Positions 31,807 to 41,065 of a stretch of 64,000 bases of DNA are shown piece by piece; position 1 is the stretch's first letter, and each line of letters opens with the position of its first letter. The DNA comes from Bacilli bacterium (GTDB lineage Bacteria; Bacillota_I; Bacilli_A; RF39; UBA660), in contig CAAGHO010000055.1 in assembly GCA_900769695.1 (NCBI GenBank), positions 1 through 64,000 on the forward strand, in the 5' to 3' direction. The position numbers and the translations under genes are program-made. Below the pieces are notes generated by a model. The model did no database searches and was not told the origin of the DNA. It saw only the letters and a list, made by a program, of their open reading frames with translations.

Positions 31807-33060
31807 TTATATTTCTTTACTCTCAATTTTAGCACCTACATCTTTTAATTTAGAAACTATATTTTCATACCCTCTTAAAATATGTTCAACATTTGTTATT
31901 GTGGTTTTTCCTTCTGCGATTAGGGCTGCTGCTACCATCGCTGCTCCTGCACGTAAATCAGTTGCGACAACACTTGTTCCTTTTAGCTTTGTTGGACCTA
32001 TTATTGTTGCTGTTTGATTCTTTATTGTAATATCAGCTCCTAATTGATTTAAATATGCTATATGCATAAATCTATTTTCCCAGATTGTTTCTTCTACTTT
32101 ACTTTTTCCACTACATTGTGTTAATAAAACTGTAAACGGTTGTTGTAAGTCTGTTGGAAATCCTGGATAAACGCTTGTTTTAATATTTGTTGGTTTGGTA
32201 ATTTTTTCTTTGCTTACTATTACATAATCACTACCTATTTCCAAATCAACACCAATTTCTTGTAATTTTGATAATAATGAATCTACATGTTCTGGAATAA
32301 TGTTATCTATTTTTAAACGAGATCCACATAATGCTCCTATTATTATATAAGTTCCTGCTTCTATTCTATCTGGTATTACTTCATGAAAACATCCATGAAG
32401 TTTTTCTACTCCTTCTATTTTTATCGTTGAAGTTCCTGCTCCTGTTATCTTTGCTCCCATATTATTTAAGAATGTTGCTACATTTACTATCTCTGGTTCT
32501 TTTGCTGCATTATCTATTATTGTTTGTCCTTTTGCTTTTACTGCTGCTAACATAATATTAATAGTTGCTCCTACTGATGCAAAATCTAAATATATATTTG
32601 CTCCTTTTAATTCTTCTGCTTCTACTATATATTTATTGTTCTCATTAGTTACTTTTGCTCCTAAGGCTTCGAATCCTTTTAAATGTAAATTTATTGGTCT
32701 TGCTCCTATTGAGCATCCTCCTGGAAAATACATTACAGCTTTCTTATATTTTCCTAGTAATGCTCCCATAAAATAATAAGATGCTCTTAATTTTTTTGAG
32801 AATTCTTCCTTTATTTCTGTATTTTGCATCTTTTCTGCATTTATTAAAACACTTTCACTAGCTCTTTTTACATCTACATTTAATTCTTCTAATATTTCAC
32901 ATAATGCATCTGTATCTGTTATTTCTGGAACATTACATATTGTTACTTCGTCATCTGAAAGAATTGCTGCCGGAATTAAAGCAACACATGAATTCTTTGC
33001 ACCACTAATTCTAATAGTACCTGATAATTCTCTTTGTCCTTCTATCTCTAAAATTTTCAT
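31807..33060 (-). CDS. murA: UDP-N-acetylglucosamine 1-carboxyvinyltransferase
   Basis: Adds enolpyruvate from PEP to UDP-GlcNAc, the first committed step of peptidoglycan synthesis and the target of fosfomycin. The sensitive-type catalytic Cys116 is in PGGCSIGARPINLHL. RISGAKNS (17-24) holds the conserved Lys22 and Asn23; the C-terminal DLRAGAAMVAAAL segment is also typical. 417 aa. The start is the ATG at 33060 (GAGG upstream) rather than an earlier one four codons away. It has its own strong promoter at 33138-33166. Confidence 0.96.
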   Translation of the reverse strand: MKILEIEGQRELSGTIRISGAKNSCVALIPAAILSDDEVTICNVPEITDTDALCEILEELNVDVKRASESVLINAEKMQNTEIKEEFSKKLRASYYFMGALLGKYKKAVMYFPGGCSIGARPINLHLKGFEALGAKVTNENNKYIVEAEELKGANIYLDFASVGATINIMLAAVKAKGQTIIDNAAKEPEIVNVATFLNNMGAKITGAGTSTIKIEGVEKLHGCFHEVIPDRIEAGTYIIIGALCGSRLKIDNIIPEHVDSLLSKLQEIGVDLEIGSDYVIVSKEKITKPTNIKTSVYPGFPTDLQQPFTVLLTQCSGKSKVEETIWENRFMHIAYLNQLGADITIKNQTATIIGPTKLKGTSVVATDLRAGAAMVAAALIAEGKTTITNVEHILRGYENIVSKLKDVGAKIESKEI

Positions 33061-33137
33061 CTTATACCTCACTACTTGTTTATTATATTTTACTCTTTAT
33101 TGCTAAAGTAGTTACTTTTTATAACTATCTAAGATTA

Positions 33138-33166
33138 ATTATAGAGAAAATACTTAACTTAGTCAA
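33138..33166 (-). promoter_or_regulatory. Sigma-A promoter of murA
   Basis: TTGACT (33166-33161), 17 bases, TATAAT (33143-33138) on the minus strand, about 80 bases before murA. It is one of the best promoter matches in the window. Confidence 0.85.
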
Positions 33167-33186
33167 CAACTAGGAAGTAAAGATTT

Positions 33187-33723
33187 TTATGTAAATAAGT
33201 ATTTCAAAGCAAATATTAAAAGAATGATAATTCCAATAGCTTTACCTATCTTACCTGTTTTACTACTTAAATAGTTACCTAATAATAATCCTGATATAGT
33301 AAAAGTAAAACTGACTATAGAAAATATTAATCCTGCTTCTATTACATTATAGTTTTCAAAACTTAAAACCATTCCTAAAGTGAAACTATCTATGGAAACA
33401 GCTATTGCAAAGAAAAACATTTCTAAATAATTGTTAATCGATTTGACCTCTTCTTTTTCATTAAAAGATAAAAGCATTTGAATTGCTAATACGAAGAAAA
33501 CAACAGCTGTTATAAAATTACCGTAGATTGTAAATCCTTGAAGAAACTTCCCACCTAATATGCTTCCTAAATTAGGCATAATAAAATGTAAAACCCCAAC
33601 CATCAAACTTAATATAAATGCATTTTTCTTGCTTATTTTATTGGTACCATAGACAATCGCTAGAGAAAAAGCATCCATACTTAAACTAACACCCATAAAA
33701 AAATATAATAGAATTAAAGACAT
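33187..33723 (-). CDS. mntP: Manganese efflux pump MntP
   Basis: Small six-TM exporter of 178 aa, two repeats of three helices. The family residues are seen: SMDAFSLAIVYG in helix 1 (about 15-26) and its pseudo-repeat SIDSFTLGMVLSF (about 110-122), each with the conserved Asp. In Bacillus ywlD(mntP) lies beside spoIIR, as here. Prevents manganese overload; no yybP-ykoY leader is visible upstream. Confidence 0.88.
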   Translation of the reverse strand: MSLILLYFFMGVSLSMDAFSLAIVYGTNKISKKNAFILSLMVGVLHFIMPNLGSILGGKFLQGFTIYGNFITAVVFFVLAIQMLLSFNEKEEVKSINNYLEMFFFAIAVSIDSFTLGMVLSFENYNVIEAGLIFSIVSFTFTISGLLLGNYLSSKTGKIGKAIGIIILLIFALKYLFT

Positions 33724-33757
33724 ATTATCACCTTTTATATTCTATTATATTTATAAA

Positions 33758-34279
33758 TTAAAAATACTTATCTATGATTTCTTTAATAAAAGATTTATAT
33801 TCTACTTCATCCTTATCAGATTCCTCTGCTTCTAAAAGACATAATGGTGGAAATAAAACACACCAGAAATTTTCTCCTTTTCCTTCTCCTAACTTAACGA
33901 CTAAAGATTCATAATTTCCTTCTTTATAAGTTACTCCTTTATAATGTTTTTCTGGAAAATAGTTATTTCCATAATTAACGTCTACATCTATATCATAATT
34001 TTCTTTTTTTGCTTCTTCACTTACTACTGCTTTAAAAGTTGGAATATTTTCTTTTAATTTGATTCTTGCATCATCTATAGAATTACTTGTTCTTAAAACT
34101 GTTGAAATATTAGTAGATAGCTTTTTAGCTATTTTCTTTTTATTTGTTTGATCTAGATTACTATTACTGTTAGCAATTACTCTAAAGCGAATTGCTTCAT
34201 CTGGAATTATTACCTTTTCACTAGTTTTTGTAATTGTAATTATTAAAATTAATCCTAAAATTAGAAATGTTTTTTTCAT
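33758..34279 (-). CDS. spoIIR: Stage II sporulation protein R
   Basis: SpoIIR is the forespore-made signal that activates the SpoIIGA protease, which releases sigma-E in the mother cell. The 173-aa protein has an N-terminal signal/TM segment (TFLILGLILIITITKTS), the family start IRFRVIANSNSNLDQ near 30-44 and the hallmark NFWCVLFPPLCLLE near 137-150. It lies between mntP and prmC-prfA, exactly as in Bacillus. The Shine-Dalgarno AAAGGTGG lies inside the 3' arm of a hairpin (34285-34312), which may also end the upstream prfA-prmC transcript. Confidence 0.93.
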   Translation of the reverse strand: MKKTFLILGLILIITITKTSEKVIIPDEAIRFRVIANSNSNLDQTNKKKIAKKLSTNISTVLRTSNSIDDARIKLKENIPTFKAVVSEEAKKENYDIDVDVNYGNNYFPEKHYKGVTYKEGNYESLVVKLGEGKGENFWCVLFPPLCLLEAEESDKDEVEYKSFIKEIIDKYF

Positions 34280-34313
34280 TTAAAAAACCACCTTTCATCA
34301 TAATAGTGGTTTC
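34280..34313 (-). terminator. Hairpin that may end prmC and mask the spoIIR ribosome site
   Basis: On the minus strand AAACCAC (34312-34306) pairs perfectly with GTGGTTT (34291-34285), followed by three more U. The 3' arm overlaps the AAAGGTGG ribosome site of spoIIR. Confidence 0.65.
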
Positions 34314-34325
34314 TTTTTAAGAATT

Positions 34326-35147
34326 TTATTCACTTTTTAAAATAAAAATCATTCTATCTTTTAAAGATAGGTCTTTTTTTGCTTCAATTACTACATTTTT
34401 AAGATTAGAATTTACAATATTTATTATATCGTCTTTTTGAAGATAACCTATTTCAAAGGCAATTAACCCTGGTATATTTAAATGTTTTTCTATATCTTTT
34501 AAAATTCTTCTGTAATAATCCAAACCGTCAAGACCTCCATATAAAGCTAGATGAGGTTCATTATTTTTAACGATATCTTCAATCTCTTCATCTTCTCTTA
34601 TATATGGTGGATTACTAATAATAATATCGTATTTAGAATTTATGTTTTCAAATAAATCACTTTCTATAATATTAACGTCTAAACCTAAACTTTCAGCATT
34701 TTTTCTAGTTACTTCTAAAGCTTCTTTACTAATATCTAATAAGTCAACACTACTATCTGGTAGTTTTTGTTTTAAAGTCAAACCAATTACTCCACTACCG
34801 CAACCTATATCTAATATCTTTGCTTTTCCATTAAATATTTCTTTAGCATATCTAATTGTATTTTCAACTAATTCTTCAGTTTCAAATCTTGGTATTAAGA
34901 CATTTTCATTAACAAGAAAGGTATTTCCATAAAAATTAACATTACCAATTACATATTGTAGTGGTTTACCATCTTTTAAAGCTAAAATTTCTTTTTTAAA
35001 TAGTTCTTCTTTTTCAGAATCTACTATATCATTCAAATGATTTAATAATTCTAAGGGATTAAGATTTAGTAAATCTGCAAGTAAAAACTTAACATGATTT
35101 GAATGACAATAGCTTTTTCCATATATTAATAAATCTTCTACTCTCAT
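34326..35147 (-). CDS. prmC: Release factor glutamine methyltransferase
   Basis: Methylates the Gln of the GGQ motif in RF1 and RF2. The 273-aa protein has the N-terminal helical domain and a SAM-binding domain with ILDIGCGSGVIGLTL (about 112-126) and the substrate-binding NPPY (about 178-181, IISNPPYIRED). It begins three bases after the prfA stop, and that coupling is general in Bacteria. It is followed by the spoIIR leader hairpin. Confidence 0.95.
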   Translation of the reverse strand: MRVEDLLIYGKSYCHSNHVKFLLADLLNLNPLELLNHLNDIVDSEKEELFKKEILALKDGKPLQYVIGNVNFYGNTFLVNENVLIPRFETEELVENTIRYAKEIFNGKAKILDIGCGSGVIGLTLKQKLPDSSVDLLDISKEALEVTRKNAESLGLDVNIIESDLFENINSKYDIIISNPPYIREDEEIEDIVKNNEPHLALYGGLDGLDYYRRILKDIEKHLNIPGLIAFEIGYLQKDDIINIVNSNLKNVVIEAKKDLSLKDRMIFILKSE

Positions 35148-35149
35148 AA

Positions 35150-36214
35150 TTATTCTTCAGGCTGTTCCATTTTTCTTTTTTGATCTTCTGAAATTAAAGC
35201 ATTAATTATATCATCTAAATCTCCATCCATAACACGATCTAATTGTTTTGTTGTAAAACCAATTCTATGGTCTGTTACTCTGTTTTGTGGATAATTGTAT
35301 GTTCTTATCTTTTCAGCACGATCACCTGTACCTATTTTATTTCTTCTTTCGGCACCTTGCTCTTCTTCTTGTTTTTGTAATTGTTGTTCATAAAGTCTTG
35401 CTTTTAAAACTTTCATAGCTTGTTCTTTATTTTGAATTTGACTTCTTTCATTTTGACAAGTTACAACTGTATTTGTTGGTAAGTGAGTAATTCTTACTGC
35501 TGAATCTGTTGTATTTACACCTTGTCCTCCACAACCACTTGATCTATAAATATCTATTCTTAAATCACTTGGATTGATAACAATATCAACATCGTCATCT
35601 ACTTCTGGCATTACAAGAACTGTGGCAGTTGATGTTTGAAGTCTACCATTAGATTCTGTTACAGGAACTCTTTGAACTCTGTGAGAACCACTTTCATATT
35701 TTAATAGGGAATAAGCTCCTTCTCCTTTAATTAAAAATTCAATTTGACTGAATCCTCCAGCAGTTCCATCTACTGAGTTATATACTTTGTATGAAAATCC
35801 TTTTTTTTCAGCATAACGAGTATACATTCTAAATAAGTCGCCCGCAAAAATATTAGCTTCATCTCCACCTGCAGCTCCACGAATTTCAATAACAACATTT
35901 TTATCATCATTAGGGTCTTTTGGTATTAATAAAACTTCTAATTCACTATCTAGAGCTTCTTTTTCTGATGTTAGTCTTTTTAAATCATCTTTGGCAATTT
36001 CAGAAAGTTCTGGATCTTTTACCATTTCTTCTGTTTCCTCAATATCAGTTAAAACTTTCTTATACTTTTTATAACAAGTAACTAACTCCTCTAAGCTAGA
36101 CATTTCTTTTGATAATTCTCTAGTTTTCTTAATATCACTTAATACTTCTGGCTTAGTTAATTCTTCTTCTATTGATTCATATCTTGTTAAAGTTGCTTCT
36201 AATCTATCGATCAT
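35150..36214 (-). CDS. prfA: Peptide chain release factor 1
   Basis: RF1, 354 aa, reads TAA and TAG. The catalytic loop is RSSGCGGQGVNTTDSAVRI with GGQ near 228-230, and the PVT-type recognition tripeptide lies in RVQRVPVTESNGR (the RF2 paralogue in this window has SPF). KIRTYNYPQNRVTDHRI near 300 is also typical. GGATG precedes the ATG. First gene of a prfA-prmC unit. Confidence 0.96.
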   Translation of the reverse strand: MIDRLEATLTRYESIEEELTKPEVLSDIKKTRELSKEMSSLEELVTCYKKYKKVLTDIEETEEMVKDPELSEIAKDDLKRLTSEKEALDSELEVLLIPKDPNDDKNVVIEIRGAAGGDEANIFAGDLFRMYTRYAEKKGFSYKVYNSVDGTAGGFSQIEFLIKGEGAYSLLKYESGSHRVQRVPVTESNGRLQTSTATVLVMPEVDDDVDIVINPSDLRIDIYRSSGCGGQGVNTTDSAVRITHLPTNTVVTCQNERSQIQNKEQAMKVLKARLYEQQLQKQEEEQGAERRNKIGTGDRAEKIRTYNYPQNRVTDHRIGFTTKQLDRVMDGDLDDIINALISEDQKRKMEQPEE

Positions 36215-36261
36215 AAAATCATCCTTTCATAAGTCAAACATATTATATCATATTCTAAATA

Positions 36262-36293
36262 TAAAAACTAGAATTATTGTTCTAATTCTAGTT
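36262..36293 (-). terminator. Terminator of rpoE
   Basis: AACTAGAATT pairs perfectly with AATTCTAGTT around an 8-base loop, followed by U on the minus strand; it overlaps the rpoE stop. Confidence 0.85.
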
Positions 36294-36729
36294 CATCTTC
36301 GTCTATAACTACTAAATCTTTCAAATCATCATCGCTATCATCATAAATGTCATCGTCATCGTCTGTATCATCATAATTATCTTCTTCTATTTCATCATTT
36401 ATATCATCCTTAGAATCTTCATCTTCTTCGGATTCATCTTCATCATCATCTGTATCCATTACTTTTACAACTTTATCTGATGTATGACGACTTCTTAAAT
36501 CCCAAGTACCATCTTCTAACATTATAAATCTTTTATCTGTCGCTAAAGAAGTATAATAATCTCCTATCTTAGCATCAAAGCTAGATTCAGGTAACTCAAG
36601 TAATTTGATGATTTTCTTGAATAAATCTGCTGTATTGATTGATTTATTAGCATCTTCCAATAAGTAATATGTAATATCTTTATTTGATAATAATTCTAAT
36701 TCATCTTTTGACATTTTATTTATATTCAT
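36274..36729 (-). CDS. rpoE: RNA polymerase delta subunit
   Basis: Delta, found only in low-GC Gram-positive bacteria, tunes promoter opening and recycling. The 151-aa protein has an N-terminal winged-helix (HARE-HTH) domain (about 5-85, IKLLELPESSFDAKIGDYYT, DGTWDLRSRH) and a C-terminal disordered tail made almost wholly of Asp and Glu (about 92-151). It lies just downstream of argS, the same order as argS-rpoE in Bacillus. Confidence 0.93.
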   Translation of the reverse strand: MNINKMSKDELELLSNKDITYYLLEDANKSINTADLFKKIIKLLELPESSFDAKIGDYYTSLATDKRFIMLEDGTWDLRSRHTSDKVVKVMDTDDDEDESEEDEDSKDDINDEIEEDNYDDTDDDDDIYDDSDDDLKDLVVIDEDELELEQ

Positions 36730-36837
36730 ATAAATCCTCCTAATTAAAGCATTATATGCAACTGCATTGCTTTTTGATAGTAATTAATTTTGTCAAATAA
36801 ACTTATAACATATATTCTAACCAATTACAATATATTT

Positions 36838-38586
36838 TTACATTTTTTCTGGAACTTTTAATCCAAGTGTATCTAATAATAGTAAATTTGTCTTATAAAC
36901 TATATCTGTTAATACTAACCAAGATTCTTTTAATAGTGCATCTTCTTCTAATAAAATTTTATTATCAGCATAGAAAGTATTATATTTACTAGTCAATGTA
37001 TATAAATACTCTGCTATATCATTTAAAGATTTTGCTTCATATGCTTTTGTAAGTGTAATTGGTAGTTTTAAAAGAGTTAGTAATATTTCTCTATCTGTTT
37101 GATTTCCTATTTTACTATATGTTTCTTTTTTCTCTTCTTTTCCTTTTTCTAAAAGAGATTTCATTCTAATTGTTGAATATAAAATATATGGACCAGTTTT
37201 TCCTTCTACATCTGCAAATTTTGCAGGGTTAAAAATATAGTCTGTTCCTCTAAATGGTAAAAAGTCGGCATATTTTAAAGTTGCCATAGATATTATATTT
37301 ATTGTTTCATCTAATTTTTCTTCTTTTACAATATCATAATTAATTCTCTTTTTAGTTTCTTCTTTTATTAAATCCATTAATGCTTTTAAAGACATAACTC
37401 CACCATCTCTAGTTTTAAATGGTTTTCCATCTAATCCATTCATTGTCCCAAAACCAATATACTCTAATTTTACGTTAGAATCTACTAATTCTGCTTTTCT
37501 ACTAGCACGGAATACTTGTTCAAAGTGAAGTTGTTGTCTTAGGTCTGCACAATACCAAATTTCATCTGGATTAAATTTCTTTTTTCTTTCTAAAATTGTC
37601 GCTAAATCTGTTGTTTCATATGAAATAGAGCCATTTGATTTAACTAATAATAGTGGTGGCATTGGTGAAGTTTCATCCTCTTCTTTAACCTCTACTATCT
37701 TGGCATTATCACTTAATTTTACTAAGTTCTTAGAATTCATTATTTCTAGTAATTCTGGAACGTATTCAGCAGCATCGCTTTCGCCTTCCCATAAATCGTA
37801 ACTTACATTTAAATTATCATATACTTGTTTTATTTCTTTTTTACTAATATCTACTACTTTTTTCCAAATATCATAATATCCTCTTTCATGATTTTGAATT
37901 TTTGTAGTAATAATTCTTGCTTCTTCTAAGTATTCTTCATCTTCTTTTGCTTTAGTACTTGCTTCTGGATAGATTTTTTCTAAATCACTATTAGTAATTG
38001 GTAGGTCAACTAAAGTATAATCACCCTGATAAGCTTCGTCAAAAAAGGCAAGGTCAGGATATCTTTTCTTTAATTCTAGAACTACAAGTCCTAAAGGTCT
38101 ACCATAATCACCTAAATGAGCATCACTAATTACTTCTTGTCCTAATAATTTAGCAAGTCGTTTTAATGCTTCTCCTAAATTAGCACTTCTTAAGTGTCCT
38201 ACATGTAATGCTTTTGCAACATTTGCACCACCATAATCTAGCATAATTTTTTTATGTTCTTGCATATCAATATTATTTAAAATATCATCTTCCATACTAT
38301 TAACAAGATTAATTAAAAATTCATCCGAAAAACTTAGATTAATAAACCCAGGTCCAGCAATATTTATATTTGTAAATCTACTATCAGATTCTAAAACTTC
38401 CTTAATTTTACCTGCAATTACAATAGGACTTTCATGATAGATTTTAGCTAAAGACATCGCATCGTTTATTTGATAATCACCTAATTCTTTTAATTTTGAA
38501 GGTTGTAAAATAAATCTATCAATTTCATATCCAGCACTTTTTATAAGCTCTTTTATATCTTTTTCTACATTTTTAATAATACTCAT
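36838..38586 (-). CDS. argS: Arginyl-tRNA synthetase
   Basis: Class I synthetase of 582 aa. The HIGH-type motif is HVGHLRSANLGEAL (about 127-140); the KMSK-like region is degenerate as usual in ArgRS (FKTRDGGVMSLK near 385). The N-terminal Add1 tRNA-binding domain (about 1-110) and the C-terminal DALR domain (about 455-582) are present. It overlaps no gene; ywiB lies four bases upstream. No T-box leader is visible. Confidence 0.96.
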   Translation of the reverse strand: MSIIKNVEKDIKELIKSAGYEIDRFILQPSKLKELGDYQINDAMSLAKIYHESPIVIAGKIKEVLESDSRFTNINIAGPGFINLSFSDEFLINLVNSMEDDILNNIDMQEHKKIMLDYGGANVAKALHVGHLRSANLGEALKRLAKLLGQEVISDAHLGDYGRPLGLVVLELKKRYPDLAFFDEAYQGDYTLVDLPITNSDLEKIYPEASTKAKEDEEYLEEARIITTKIQNHERGYYDIWKKVVDISKKEIKQVYDNLNVSYDLWEGESDAAEYVPELLEIMNSKNLVKLSDNAKIVEVKEEDETSPMPPLLLVKSNGSISYETTDLATILERKKKFNPDEIWYCADLRQQLHFEQVFRASRKAELVDSNVKLEYIGFGTMNGLDGKPFKTRDGGVMSLKALMDLIKEETKKRINYDIVKEEKLDETINIISMATLKYADFLPFRGTDYIFNPAKFADVEGKTGPYILYSTIRMKSLLEKGKEEKKETYSKIGNQTDREILLTLLKLPITLTKAYEAKSLNDIAEYLYTLTSKYNTFYADNKILLEEDALLKESWLVLTDIVYKTNLLLLDTLGLKVPEKM

Positions 38587-38590
38587 ATTA

Positions 38591-38929
38591 TCACTCCATC
38601 TCTATTAAATAGTTATAGCTATCATCATCTATTTGATACTCAATTTCTACTTTTTCATTTTCTACATTAAACTTATTAGTAATTAAATTAATATTAACAT
38701 TATTTTGTAACTCTTTGATAAAGACTACTCCTTGATTTTTAGAAAAATTATATTCTAAATAAATATCTTTATTATCTCTTATTAAAATTTTTTCATCTAG
38801 TGATAAAAAAACATTTGTATCAGAGTTTTTTTCAAAATAATTAATTTTATTATTTTTTATTGTTAGTAGTATATCATATTTAATGGTATTATCGTTTGTT
38901 TTTAAAGAAATTTTTGCATTTTTATTCAT
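38591..38929 (-). CDS. DUF1934 protein (YwiB-like)
   Basis: 112 aa, a small calycin-like beta-barrel by pattern (KISLKTNDNTIKYDILLTI, VEIEYQIDDDSYNYLIEME). In Bacillus ywiB precedes argS-rpoE, as here, and that context supports the call. Function unknown. Start at the ATG at 38929, the GTG earlier lies in the GAGGTG ribosome site. Confidence 0.75.
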   Translation of the reverse strand: MNKNAKISLKTNDNTIKYDILLTIKNNKINYFEKNSDTNVFLSLDEKILIRDNKDIYLEYNFSKNQGVVFIKELQNNVNINLITNKFNVENEKVEIEYQIDDDSYNYLIEME

Positions 38930-39034
38930 TTTCTGCACCTCTAAAATTTACATTTCAAATTATACCATAAAACTATCAATTTTAATACATATTTTGAAAG
39001 TTATTCTTTCATACTAAATTTAGGAGGAATGAAG

Positions 39035-41002
39035 ATGAGGAAATTTTTTAAACTACTTTGTAAATTATTTGTTATTATAATTGTTTTTATTTTAATCTTT
39101 AAGGGTGCGATTTTCCTCTATTTAAAGACTACTCCTAAACTTGAAATTGGTAGTGCGAATAATATTTTGATATATGATAAGGATAAAAAGCTTTTCTTTC
39201 AAGGAAATGAATCTAAAGAATGGACTAGTCTTAAAAATATCTCTAAATACGTAATTGATTCTACAATTTATACGGAAGATAAACATTTCTATTCCCATAA
39301 TGGTTTTGATTATAAAAGAATTTTGAAAGCTAGTATGATTAATATTTCTTCTAGGAGTACAAAGCAAGGTGCTTCTACTATTACGCAACAATATGCGAAA
39401 AATTTGTTTCTTGATTTTGATAAAACTTGGAAAAGAAAATGGGATGAAATGTGGTATACATTAAGAATTGAAAATGCTTATTCTAAAGATGAAATACTTG
39501 AAGGATACTTAAATACAATTAACTATGGTCATGGTATGTATGGAATTGAAAATGCATCTAAGTTTTACTTTAATAAAAGTGCTAAAGACTTGGATTTAGC
39601 AGAAGCAGCAATGATTACTGGTATTCCAAAGTCACCAGCAAATTACTCACCTGTAGTTGATTTTGATATGGCTAAGAAAAGGCAATTATTAGTTTTAAAT
39701 TCTTTAGTAGAAAATAATGTTATCACAGAAGAAGAAAAGAATAATGCCTATAATGAAAGTTTAGTTATCGTTGGAGAAAAAAAAGAAGAAAATTCTCAAA
39801 ATTTAATGTATTTCCATGATGCTGTCTTAGATGAATTGGAAACTATCAGTAGTATACCTAAATCTTTAACAGAAACTAAGGGATTAAAAATATATACAAC
39901 ACTTGATAATAGGGCACAAGAAAATTTGGATAAAAATATTTTAGAAGCTATTCCTATGAATTCAAAAATCCAAACTGCTGCGGTTATGATGAATCCAAAC
40001 AATGGAGAGATAATTGCTTTAGCAGGAGGTAAAAATTACAATGAATCATCATATAATAGGGCAACTGATTCTAAAAGACAAGTTGGTTCTACTATGAAAC
40101 CTTATTTATATTATGCTGCCCTAGAAAATGGATTCACCTCTTCTACTTCTTTTACTAGTCAAGCTACTACATTTAATTTATCTAATAATCAAACTTATTC
40201 TCCTAAAAATAATAATGATGTATATGGAAACAAGCCTATTTCTATGGCAACAGCAATCGCTTATTCAGAAAATATTTATGCTGTTAAAACTCATTTATTT
40301 TTAGGTCAAGATGCTTTAATTAATGTTGCTAAAAGAGTTGGAATAGAATCAAAATTACAAAAAGTACCTTCTCTTCCTTTAGGTACAAATGATATTAATA
40401 TAATTGAAATGGCAAGGGGATATTCCGCTTTTGCAAATTTAGGATATAAAATTAAACCTCATTTTATTAGAAAAATCGAAGATAAAGATGGAAATGTTTT
40501 ATATGAATATAAGGAAGTAAAAACAGCTGTTTTAAATAAAAGTCTTTGCTTTATTCTAAATAATATGCTTACTGCTACTTATGATAAAGACTATATTGAT
40601 TATAATTATCCTACAGCTGTTGGAATTGCTTCCAAAATGACACATACTTACTCTTTAAAGAGTGGAACAACTTCAACTGATAATTGGAACATTGGATTTA
40701 ATCCCGATATCTTAACTGCTGTATGGGTTGGATATGATGATAACACTATTTTGAAATCAAGTGAATATAAATATTCGCAAAATATTTGGCTAAATTCTAT
40801 GGAAAATTATTTAAAAGATAAAGAAAATAAATGGTATGAAAAACCTAGTAATATTTCAGAAGTACTAGTAAATCCTATTACTGGTAAACCAGCAAATAAT
40901 ACCGACCAGAAGAAAAAAATAATGTATTTTATAAAGGGTACAGAACCAACTGCAGCTGATCCTGTTTTTGATGAAAAATTTAATAATTCAGTAGCTTCTT
41001 AA
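39035..41002 (+). CDS. Class A penicillin-binding protein (PBP1a type)
   Basis: Bifunctional peptidoglycan polymerase, 655 aa. N-terminal TM helix about 9-30, then the GT51 glycosyltransferase with catalytic Glu81 in TEDKHFYSHNG, the second motif QGASTITQQYAKN (111-123) and EILEGYLNTINYG. The transpeptidase has the three active-site motifs SxxK (Ser352-Thr-Met-Lys355 in QVGSTMKP), SEN (411-413) and KSG (542-544, usual KTG). AGGAGG lies about eight bases before the ATG at 39035. Plus-strand, in contrast with its neighbours, and monocistronic. Confidence 0.95.
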   Translation: MRKFFKLLCKLFVIIIVFILIFKGAIFLYLKTTPKLEIGSANNILIYDKDKKLFFQGNESKEWTSLKNISKYVIDSTIYTEDKHFYSHNGFDYKRILKASMINISSRSTKQGASTITQQYAKNLFLDFDKTWKRKWDEMWYTLRIENAYSKDEILEGYLNTINYGHGMYGIENASKFYFNKSAKDLDLAEAAMITGIPKSPANYSPVVDFDMAKKRQLLVLNSLVENNVITEEEKNNAYNESLVIVGEKKEENSQNLMYFHDAVLDELETISSIPKSLTETKGLKIYTTLDNRAQENLDKNILEAIPMNSKIQTAAVMMNPNNGEIIALAGGKNYNESSYNRATDSKRQVGSTMKPYLYYAALENGFTSSTSFTSQATTFNLSNNQTYSPKNNNDVYGNKPISMATAIAYSENIYAVKTHLFLGQDALINVAKRVGIESKLQKVPSLPLGTNDINIIEMARGYSAFANLGYKIKPHFIRKIEDKDGNVLYEYKEVKTAVLNKSLCFILNNMLTATYDKDYIDYNYPTAVGIASKMTHTYSLKSGTTSTDNWNIGFNPDILTAVWVGYDDNTILKSSEYKYSQNIWLNSMENYLKDKENKWYEKPSNISEVLVNPITGKPANNTDQKKKIMYFIKGTEPTAADPVFDEKFNNSVAS

Positions 41003-41010
41003 AATAATAA

Positions 41011-41039
41011 TTGTTTGTTTTCCTATAATTTGATATAAT
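41011..41039 (+). promoter_or_regulatory. Sigma-A promoter of the LemA-like gene
   Basis: TTGTTT (41011-41016), 17-base spacer, TATAAT (41034-41039), 27 bases before the ATG. Confidence 0.8.
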
Positions 41040-41065
41040 TAATTTATTAATAGGGGATGATAAAT

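Noticed and set aside
32331..32555. Leucine-rich plus-strand frame with repeats
   Set aside because: It is the antisense of murA, where codons ending in A or T give runs of Leu on the other strand.
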